DNA from: Terriglobales bacterium
GTDB taxonomy: Bacteria; Acidobacteriota; Terriglobia; Terriglobales; Acidobacteriaceae
Direction of reading: 5' to 3'
NCBI GenBank assembly: GCA_025934025.1
Contig: JAICYU010000006.1
Location: 1 to 39,884, forward strand
Length of the DNA stretch: 39,884 bases
In this document: positions 34,437 through 39,884 of the stretch, in pieces
Layout of the letters: each line of letters starts with the position of its first letter
Position numbering within the stretch: the stretch's first letter is position 1
The notes under the pieces: model-generated
The model's database searches: none
Seen by the model: only the letters and a program-made list of their open reading frames with translations
What the model was told of the DNA's origin: nothing
Position numbers and translations under genes: made by a program

Positions 34437-35048
34437 CACTGCCACGCTCCATATCTCGCTCGCCGAACGAAGCTGATAGTCCTGCAGCAAATAGAAAATC
34501 CCGGATACGGGAAACCATGCGCTGTGTATCTGGATGTTCCAAGGTTGCACAAGATACGGGAGCGCCAGTGTGACGGGTGCGGCAACGCTCGCCAGCAAAG
34601 GATGCAGGAACACTGAATAAAAGAGCGCCACGGCTGCCGTAGCCAGCGAACAGCAAAACAGAGCAACAAAAATCGCACCCAGCCTGTCACTCGATGTTTG
34701 TTGACGCGAAAGTGCAATCATTGCGCAGGCAATCACAACCCAGAACAGTCCAGCGATTGCGCCGCACCCGCAAAGCAGCCCGGCGAGGTATTGCCAGCGG
34801 TGAATCCCTTTCGACAACACGGCGATGATCCGGCGAGATTTCCTTTCGCTCTGGATAGCGCCTACCGCCAGAATCATGGCCAGGAACAGAACGTAGAACG
34901 AGTGCCACTGCAGGAAGAAAATCGTCTCTCCCGGTTTCTGGTTGATGGCGAAGACTCCTGAGATGCCGAAAAGATAGGCTGTCATAATGGCCACCACCAG
35001 CCACTGCGTGCGGACGAAGTTGGCGGCAATCAGGAGGATTGGAATCAT
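34353..35048 (-). CDS. ABC transporter permease (ABC-2-like)
   Basis: A 231-residue integral membrane protein with six hydrophobic segments and a cytoplasmic basic loop (QSERKSRRIIAVLSKGIHRWQ). This is the pattern of ABC-2 permeases paired with CcmA-type ATPases. The ATPase gene precedes it by 140 bp on the same strand. Its last 28 codons are antisense to the nuoN tail. The substrate is unknown. The start ATG at 35048 (MIPILLIAANFVRTQWLV) begins directly with a membrane helix, so a somewhat different start cannot be excluded. Confidence 0.75.
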   Translation of the reverse strand: MIPILLIAANFVRTQWLVVAIMTAYLFGISGVFAINQKPGETIFFLQWHSFYVLFLAMILAVGAIQSERKSRRIIAVLSKGIHRWQYLAGLLCGCGAIAGLFWVVIACAMIALSRQQTSSDRLGAIFVALFCCSLATAAVALFYSVFLHPLLASVAAPVTLALPYLVQPWNIQIHSAWFPVSGIFYLLQDYQLRSASEIWSVAVSAIVYSLFFLAAAAVIFSRRDVTTSPE

Positions 35049-35188
35049 GCGTTTTGTCTAACGTATGATTTTATCCTGCCGCTCTTCCGCTGCGCGGGAT
35101 GCGCTCGTTAGGCGAGGCAGGAGCCACTCTGGGAATGAAACAGGGCATAAATAAAAACGGGTGCGGCTTGAGATCGGGGCATCGGTGG

Positions 35189-36088
35189 TCAGTTTTTATG
35201 GGCCAACTCCACGAAAAGATCTTCCAAGGTCTGGCGGATTGGATTTACAGCCATCACCTCGCCGCCTGCGAGCCAGATCTTCTCAATCGTAGCGCGCTGC
35301 TTCAGGGCCGGGACCGTGATGCGGATATAGCCGTTCTGCTGCGCACCCTCGAACATCAGGGCATCAATTCCTCGCGCGGTGATTACGAAGCGGTCCTGTG
35401 ACTCCAGAAGTTCTTTGATCGTTCCCACGCGGGCCACTCGGCCGCGAATCACAATGGCAATTCGATCGCAGATCTGCTCCACTTCAGACAGCAGATGAGA
35501 ACTCAGGAAGACAGTCTTGCCCGCCCGGCGGGCTCGCAGCATCATTTCGCGAACCTGCACGCGGCCGATGGGATCGAGTGCTGAAGTGGGCTCATCGAGG
35601 ATGACTAGATCAGGATCATTAATTAACGCCTGGGCGATTCCCAGCCGTTGCAGCATGCCGCGAGAAAATTTTCCCGCGTTGCGAGCGGCTGCGTCCTCCA
35701 GTTGCACCTGCCGGAGCATCTCTTGCGTGCGGCGGCGCAGCTCAGGATCGCGCATTCCATTCAACTCGCCGTAGAAGCGAAGCAGCTTACCGGCCCGCCG
35801 ATGGTACAGCGCGACATTCTCAGAGAGAAACCCGACTTTCCGGCGGGCTGCAGCATTGCCGAAAGGAGAACCCAGCATTCGGCCTCCGCCGGAAGACGGA
35901 AACATCAGCCCAATCGCGATGTGAATCGCCGTTGTTTTTCCTGCGCCGTTTGGTCCCAGGAAGCCGAAGATTTCACCGGGCTCCACGCGCAGCGAGAAGT
36001 TCTCCAGCGCCCGCACCGATTCGTTCCGGAAGAAAGTTCGGTATTCCTTGGTGACGCTATCGAACTCGAGGGCCGGAGTCGGCGGCAT
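35189..36088 (-). CDS. ABC transporter ATP-binding protein (CcmA/NatA type)
   Basis: A 299-residue ATPase: Walker [10 protein letters not shown] (45-53), Q-loop VGFLSENVAL, signature FSRGMLQRLGIAQAL (SRGM in place of SGGQ), Walker B LVILDEPTSALDP and switch His in LSSHLLSEVEQ. A C-terminal ~80-residue regulatory domain follows (DRFVITARGIDALMFEG). This ATPase works with the permease 140 bp downstream; export is likely but the cargo unknown. Start at 36088 (MPPTPALEFDSVTKEY) fits family N-termini. The terminator of the atp operon lies just upstream, so it needs its own promoter. Confidence 0.9.
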   Translation of the reverse strand: MPPTPALEFDSVTKEYRTFFRNESVRALENFSLRVEPGEIFGFLGPNGAGKTTAIHIAIGLMFPSSGGGRMLGSPFGNAAARRKVGFLSENVALYHRRAGKLLRFYGELNGMRDPELRRRTQEMLRQVQLEDAAARNAGKFSRGMLQRLGIAQALINDPDLVILDEPTSALDPIGRVQVREMMLRARRAGKTVFLSSHLLSEVEQICDRIAIVIRGRVARVGTIKELLESQDRFVITARGIDALMFEGAQQNGYIRITVPALKQRATIEKIWLAGGEVMAVNPIRQTLEDLFVELAHKN

Positions 36089-36123
36089 GACTGATAGGAT
36101 AGCTGATGAAAAGCTGAGTCTAA

Positions 36124-36150
36124 CAAAAAACCCGGCCTCAACGGCCGGGT
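36124..36150 (-). terminator. Rho-independent terminator of the atp F0 operon
   Basis: On the minus strand an 8-bp GC-rich stem acccggcc/ggccgggt with a 5-nt loop is followed by six Ts (complement of 36125-36130). It lies 20 bases after the atpE stop and separates the operon from the ABC ATPase gene. Confidence 0.9.
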
Positions 36151-36170
36151 CTATCTTCGAAGTTTGGCCG

Positions 36171-36482
36171 TCATTTCACCTTAAGGAAGATGATGGCGAA
36201 CACATAGAGCGCCAGTGACTCGATGAGAATCAGTCCGAAGATGAGCACGAACTGGATTCCAGCTCTTGCTCCGGGGTTGCGGGCTACAGCTTCAGCGGCT
36301 GAGGCTGTGGCTTTGCCCTGGCCGATTCCGCAAAGGCCAGAAGCAATTGCCATGCCGATGCCGGAACCGATCGGCACAGCCCATGAAGCAGGCGAGGCGT
36401 TGCCGCCGCCCTGCGCGTAAACCGGCATAGCCACGCACATCAGGGCCATTGCCATAAAGAGGTACATCATTGTTTTGCGCAT
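36171..36482 (-). CDS. atpE: ATP synthase F0 subunit c with signal-peptide-like N-terminus
   Basis: A 103-residue proteolipid. After MRKTMMYLFMAMALMCVAMPVYA (23 residues, an apparent cleavable signal peptide ending AYA-like VYA) come two transmembrane helices. The glycine-rich first helix runs through PIGSGIGMAIASGLCGIGQG, the cytoplasmic loop is ARNP (residues 67-70) and the second helix has the ion-binding Glu88 in LIESLALY. Gln55 in the first helix, Ser89 and Tyr93 match positions used for Na+ binding in Ilyobacter-type rings, but the usual Thr after Ser is Leu, so H+ or Na+ cannot be decided. An AGGAG at 36489-36493 precedes the ATG. Confidence 0.93.
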   Translation of the reverse strand: MRKTMMYLFMAMALMCVAMPVYAQGGGNASPASWAVPIGSGIGMAIASGLCGIGQGKATASAAEAVARNPGARAGIQFVLIFGLILIESLALYVFAIIFLKVK

Positions 36483-36564
36483 GTTTTTCTCCTATGAAAC
36501 TGCTTCCAGTGGGTGGTTGGCTCTCCGCCTTGGGAGACGGCGCCCTCACGCTGAAAGCAAACTT

Positions 36565-37305
36565 TTAATGCGATTCCGCTACCGCTCCGCTCAGGTAGAT
36601 GATCGTCAACAGCATGAACACGTACGCCTGTAGTATCGCCACAAAAATGTGCAACAGGTTGAAGAGGACCGGCAGCAGCAGGGGAACCATGGAAAAGAAC
36701 GCCAGCGTCACCAGATCGCCGGCGAAGATGTTGGCCCAGAGACGGACAGTGAGTGACAGGATGCGGGCGAAATGGCTGAAGATCTCAATGATGAGCATCA
36801 GCGGAGCCATCCACCAGATCGGCCCCAGGAAATGCTTGAAGTAGCCGATCGGCCCATTCTTTCTCAGTCCGTGCAGGTTGTAGTAGACGAAAGAAACCAC
36901 AGCCAAGCCGAGCGGGACTCTAACGTCTGCGGTCGGCGATTCGAATCCAGGGATGATGCCGAGAAGATTCGAAAACAGGACGAAAACAAAAATCGCGGTG
37001 AGCAGCGGAATAAAGCGCTCATAGTGATCGCCGATGATGTCGCCGCATTGGCCATTGACGAACTGGTCCAGCATCTCAGCGATGTGCTGCAAAGGACCGG
37101 GCTTCTCCACCGAGAGCCGCGAACGAATGAGCAAGAAAATAACGATGAGCGCCGCCACCACAAGCACCTGCATGGCGACGTAATTCGTAATCGGCGCCTG
37201 CGGGTTGGCAGGGTGAAACGCCGCCGGAAGCGCCTGCATTGCGGCGTTTACAGGCTTGCCAATGGCCGCGTTCAGGAGCGCAGTAAACCAGAGCTGTTCT
37301 TGCAT
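36565..37305 (-). CDS. atpB: ATP synthase F0 subunit a
   Basis: A 246-residue stator subunit forming the proton half-channels against the c ring. The essential Arg is Arg188 in LTVRLWANIFAGDL, with Glu174 and the tail QAYVFMLLTIIYLSG intact. Six hydrophobic segments are visible; residues 1-45 are a loop exposed on the far side. Ends 83 bp before atpE, the intervening gap holding the atpE ribosome-binding site. The b, delta and F1 genes are absent from the window. Confidence 0.95.
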   Translation of the reverse strand: MQEQLWFTALLNAAIGKPVNAAMQALPAAFHPANPQAPITNYVAMQVLVVAALIVIFLLIRSRLSVEKPGPLQHIAEMLDQFVNGQCGDIIGDHYERFIPLLTAIFVFVLFSNLLGIIPGFESPTADVRVPLGLAVVSFVYYNLHGLRKNGPIGYFKHFLGPIWWMAPLMLIIEIFSHFARILSLTVRLWANIFAGDLVTLAFFSMVPLLLPVLFNLLHIFVAILQAYVFMLLTIIYLSGAVAESH

Positions 37306-37329
37306 CGTATAAGAAGTTCTTGCCTGAGA

Positions 37330-37740
37330 TTAGATTCCCCGTCGAAACGCGAGGTAGAGTTCGTAAAACGCTTCAATCACAACGGCCCCTGCAGGCAGAA
37401 ACAAGCCCGCAAAAAGGCCGTAAACACTGACTTGTGAACTTTTGAATATAACATAGAGGGCCGCGGCCAATAAAGCATAGCGCAGGATGAATTTCATCGC
37501 CTGCTGGCGCGCGCTGGCGGGAGTTTTGCCTTCGGCCAGCGCCTCGCCCACCGTGGCGATGGTGCGCTTGAGAATGCGAAAGTTGATCACCGCAATCAAC
37601 CCTCCTGCCAGGAAGCCCAGCAGCATGGCCCAATGCCGGAAAGAAAGGAACGTCAGGAGTCCGGCCGCCAGCAGGACGCTCATGGAAAGATTCAGCCGCT
37701 GATAGACATCTTCGATGCTGTCACTGGCGGGGAAGGTCAC
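37330..37740 (-). CDS. atpI: ATP synthase subunit I (AtpI-like, ATP_synt_I)
   Basis: A ~136-residue hydrophobic protein with four helices and the Pfam ATP_synt_I pattern (LSFRHWAMLLGFLAGGLIAVIN then FRILKRTI). AtpI-type proteins assist c-ring assembly and are encoded upstream of atpB, as here. I prefer a GTG start at 37740, which follows a GGGGAG four bases upstream, though an upstream ATG at 37797 would add 19 residues. Its start overlaps the end of the AtpZ-like gene by 20 bp. Confidence 0.75.
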   Translation of the reverse strand: MTFPASDSIEDVYQRLNLSMSVLLAAGLLTFLSFRHWAMLLGFLAGGLIAVINFRILKRTIATVGEALAEGKTPASARQQAMKFILRYALLAAALYVIFKSSQVSVYGLFAGLFLPAGAVVIEAFYELYLAFRRGI

Positions 37741-37987
37741 TGTTCTCCCCGGAGCCGTCGGAATCTTCGGCGCCGATCGCCATCGCCCTCTGGACAAGCC
37801 GAGTCAGCCCGGCAGCCACGCCGACCACGAGACCGACAATGCCGATCCATGAAGTATGAAATTTCTTGTCCAGGGCATCGCCAATGAGCCAGCCCAGCAC
37901 GGTGGCAATCGGAAGCGTGATGCCGAGTTCGATCATCTTCTCCGCCTGCACCCAGCTTTTTTTCCAATCGCGAGGTTGTTCCGCCAT
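37721..37987 (-). CDS. AtpZ/AtpI-family small membrane protein
   Basis: About 88 residues with two hydrophobic segments (ITLPIATVLGWLIGDALD; WIGIVGLVVGVAAGLTRLV). The helix-GD-helix arrangement and the position at the head of the atp operon match AtpZ-like proteins, proposed to help Mg2+ uptake or c-ring assembly. The start at 37987 (MAEQPRDWKKSW) is supported by GGAG and GGTGG just upstream; the earlier in-frame start at 38053 would reach into the ygfZ promoter region. First gene of the atpZ-atpI-atpB-atpE operon. Confidence 0.78.
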   Translation of the reverse strand: MAEQPRDWKKSWVQAEKMIELGITLPIATVLGWLIGDALDKKFHTSWIGIVGLVVGVAAGLTRLVQRAMAIGAEDSDGSGENSDLPRQ

Positions 37988-38044
37988 CCACCAATTCTCC
38001 AGCGCCGGAAGGAAGATTGCAATCTGCCCCCCGGCGCACTTGGC

Positions 38045-38050
38045 TATAAT
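38045..38050 (+). promoter_or_regulatory. -10 element for the ygfZ-like gene
   Basis: A perfect TATAAT, 12 bases before the ATG at 38063, so the leader would be only about five or six bases. No -35 at the right distance was found. It lies in the 75-bp divergent space with the atp operon. Confidence 0.45.
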
Positions 38051-38062
38051 CAATGATTACGC

Positions 38063-39088
38063 ATGGCAGAAGTCACGCTCCATGAACGCTCGGCTGCTTC
38101 GGCGCACGCGGAAGAGAGCCGCGACCTCGCCGGAGAACTGCATGCTCTTGCAGTGAAAGCGGCGGTTTTTGAACTTAGCACACGTGTCCAGGCGACGGTC
38201 ACAGGCAAAGATCGGGTGCGGTGGCTGCACAACATGGTCACCAATAACGTTCGCGAGCTGCCGCTGAATCGCGGCAATTACAACTTCGTCCTGAACGCGC
38301 AGGGCCGGATTCTCGGCGACCTTTACATCTTTAATCGTGGCGACTTCTTGCTGCTGGAAACAGACCAGCGCCAGCTAGAGACACTTCTTCCAACACTGAA
38401 GCGATTCATCATCATGGACAAGGTGGAGCTCAGTCCGGTTGAATCTCAGAGCGCCATCGGGATCTGCGGGCCAGAGGCAGAACAAATCCTGATGGCAAGT
38501 GGAATCAAAGCAGCAGGACTCGAACCGCTCGAAGCTCGTGACGTGACTGCGGACGGAATTTCCGCAGTGCTGATTCGCGGACCGGAGCAGACTTCACATT
38601 GCTATGAACTCTGGGCAGATCAGAATGATGTTGCGACATTACAGGAGCGGCTGGTCGGCGCAGGCGCTCAGTCGGTAGGAACAGAAGCGTTGGAAGTATG
38701 GCGCGTGCTGCGCGGAGTTCCGAAATATGGACAAGACATCCGCGAGCGCGACCTTCCGCAGGAAACCGGCCAAACGCGCGCCCTGCATTTCACCAAGGGC
38801 TGCTATATCGGGCAAGAGATTGTTGAGCGCATCCGCTCGCGCGGGCAGGTGCATCGGCAGTTTACGGGCTTTGAATTCAATGCGCTGCCTATGCCGGGCA
38901 AATTGGAGTCGGAAGGACGCACCCTCGCTGAAATCACAACCGCGGTTCGCGTTCCGACGCCGGATGGAGAGAAGTTCCTGGGCCTGGGCTATGTGCGGCG
39001 CGAGGCGCTCACTCCCGGAAGCGAGTTGGATTTTCATGGCGTGCGCGCGCGAATCGCAGACTTGCCATTCAATATCAAACTGAATTGA
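38063..39088 (+). CDS. ygfZ: YgfZ/GcvT-like folate-binding protein
   Basis: A 341-residue member of the tetrahydrofolate-binding YgfZ family, which supports repair or assembly of Fe-S enzymes. The hallmark KGCYIGQE (about residue 244-251) is intact, with the reactive Cys. The N-terminal GKDRVRWLHNMVTNNVREL and the C-terminal FLGLGYVRREALTPG also fit. The GcvT-like fold is clear, but the aminomethyltransferase activity of GcvT is not implied. It lies divergently from the atp operon and upstream of DUF1844, with a 6-bp gap. Confidence 0.92.
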   Translation: MAEVTLHERSAASAHAEESRDLAGELHALAVKAAVFELSTRVQATVTGKDRVRWLHNMVTNNVRELPLNRGNYNFVLNAQGRILGDLYIFNRGDFLLLETDQRQLETLLPTLKRFIIMDKVELSPVESQSAIGICGPEAEQILMASGIKAAGLEPLEARDVTADGISAVLIRGPEQTSHCYELWADQNDVATLQERLVGAGAQSVGTEALEVWRVLRGVPKYGQDIRERDLPQETGQTRALHFTKGCYIGQEIVERIRSRGQVHRQFTGFEFNALPMPGKLESEGRTLAEITTAVRVPTPDGEKFLGLGYVRREALTPGSELDFHGVRARIADLPFNIKLN

Positions 39089-39094
39089 GGACTT

Positions 39095-39700
39095 ATGGCG
39101 GAGAACAAGCAGGACTTTGTTGTCAGTGACCGGCGACGTTTTGGAAGTGAAGGAGAGTTGCGGAACGAGGTCCGCGGCGAAGAGGAAGATAAAACCAAAG
39201 CCGCAGCTTCATCGCAGCAGCAGGCCCCACCACCTCCGGGCAAGACGGATGCGGACCCACAAGAAGCTCAAGAGATGCCTGCGCCGCCCTCGGCTCAGGA
39301 GCAACATGAGCAAAACGAGGCTTACAAGGCTTCCGGCAAGAAGCTGGATGAAATCGTGAGCAGCAGGATCGGCGGAGAGAGCGGCAGCTATCCTGAAATG
39401 AGTTTTGAGCGCGTGATCGAGTCCTTCTACATGAGCGCGCTGATTCAGATGGGAGCGGTACGCCAGGAGGGCGAATCTCCGGCGGTAGACATCATCGGCG
39501 CGCGGCAGACGATTGATTCCCTCACCATTCTCCAGGAAAAGACCAAAGGCAATCTCACTGACCGCGAACAGGGGCTCCTCCAGAACGTCCTCTTCGAGTT
39601 GCGCATGGCCTGGATCGAATTGACGAACGCCATCGCCAAAGGCGCCACCGCGCAGCCGCAGCCTGGAACAGGTCCGGTTTCCGTGCCCGAAAAGAAATGA
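39095..39700 (+). CDS. DUF1844 protein
   Basis: A 201-residue protein. Residues 1-80 are low-complexity and charged (Glu, Gln, Pro, Ala rich) and probably disordered. The DUF1844 core (about 90-190) starts SFERVIESFYMSALIQMG and includes IDSLTILQEKTKGNLT and ELRMAWIELTNAI. The role of DUF1844 is unknown. It is between the ygfZ-like gene and the metallo-hydrolase, and its stop overlaps the next ATG by four bases. Confidence 0.88.
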   Translation: MAENKQDFVVSDRRRFGSEGELRNEVRGEEEDKTKAAASSQQQAPPPPGKTDADPQEAQEMPAPPSAQEQHEQNEAYKASGKKLDEIVSSRIGGESGSYPEMSFERVIESFYMSALIQMGAVRQEGESPAVDIIGARQTIDSLTILQEKTKGNLTDREQGLLQNVLFELRMAWIELTNAIAKGATAQPQPGTGPVSVPEKK

Positions 39701-39884
39701 ACGCCACCCTTACGGTGCTGGGCAGCGGAACTTCCATGGGAGTCCCGACCATCGGCTGCACCTGCCGCGTTTGCACATCCAGTGATCCGCATGACCAGCG
39801 TACCCGCCCATCTGTCATGTTGCAGTACGACGGGCGCTGCGTCCTGATTGATACCACGCCCGACTTCCGCCAGCAGGCCATCCG
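39697..39884 (+). CDS. MBL-fold metallo-hydrolase, 3' truncated by window end
   Basis: The first 62 residues of a PhnP/RNase-Z-like metallo-beta-lactamase-fold protein: TVLGSGTSMGVPTIGC, the CTCRVCTS Cys-x-Cys-x2-Cys cluster, RTRPSVMLQY and LIDTTPDFRQQAI. The HxHxDH metal site lies beyond the end. The Cys cluster fits a structural Zn2+ site seen in PhnP. Possible activity is phosphodiester or cyclic-nucleotide hydrolysis, but the family has many substrates. Translationally coupled with DUF1844. Confidence 0.88.
   Translation, partial: MNATLTVLGSGTSMGVPTIGCTCRVCTSSDPHDQRTRPSVMLQYDGRCVLIDTTPDFRQQAI

Noticed and set aside
1-39884. CRISPR arrays, tRNA or rRNA genes, prophage or transposase genes
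   Set aside because: No regular spaced repeats, cloverleaf-like genes, conserved rRNA segments or integrase/transposase motifs were seen on either strand.

Overview
The window reads as chromosomal DNA of a GC-rich, Gram-negative, aerobically respiring bacterium. Gene content and order most resemble Acidobacteriota (Terriglobia): an LptC/LptA-like fusion followed by lptB, rpoN and hpf; an F0-only ATP synthase operon; a heme A synthesis cluster; and paired PilZ proteins. The taxonomic assignment is inference, because no rRNA or other marker is present. Almost every base is coding. No tRNA, rRNA, CRISPR array, transposase or phage gene was seen.

Layout: (1) 1-2.1 kb: the 3' end of ftsK, two PilZ-domain genes, and a zeta-toxin-like kinase gene with an apparent +1 frameshift, followed by a small partner gene. 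(2) 2.2-6.5 kb, plus strand: ctaA, ctaB, an ABC exporter pair and a DUF420 gene, a probable cytochrome oxidase biogenesis cluster. (3) 6.6-8.7 kb: ssb convergent with an orphan NodT-type outer membrane efflux lipoprotein. (4) 8.8-16.3 kb, minus strand: methyltransferase, glycosyltransferase, lptC/A fusion, lptB, rpoN, hpf, an envelope and sigma-54 block. (5) 16.5-18 kb: a second methyltransferase and a conserved hypothetical. (6) 18-20.3 kb, minus strand: a lower-GC type II restriction-modification pair. (7) 20.3-34.4 kb, plus strand: a respiratory complex I operon, nuoA-C-D-[four-helix-bundle gene]-E-F-G-H-J-K-L-M-N. (8) 34.4-36.1 kb: a minus-strand ABC transporter. (9) 36.1-38 kb, minus strand: atpZ-like, atpI-like, atpB, atpE, ending in a clear terminator. 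(10) 38-39.9 kb, plus strand: ygfZ-like, DUF1844 and a truncated metallo-hydrolase.

The common theme is aerobic energy conservation: complex I, heme A for aa3-type oxidase, and the membrane sector of ATP synthase. The main anomalies are as follows. nuoB and nuoI are missing from an otherwise tightly coupled complex I operon. A small four-helix-bundle gene with inverted and tandem repeats at its borders sits inside that operon. A restriction-modification pair lies divergently against the nuo promoter. The zeta-like gene is frameshifted and has a palindrome around its -10 box. I found no clearly new multi-gene system. The best candidates for something undescribed are the repeat-bounded four-helix-bundle cassette and the ABC/DUF420 pair attached to heme A synthesis.
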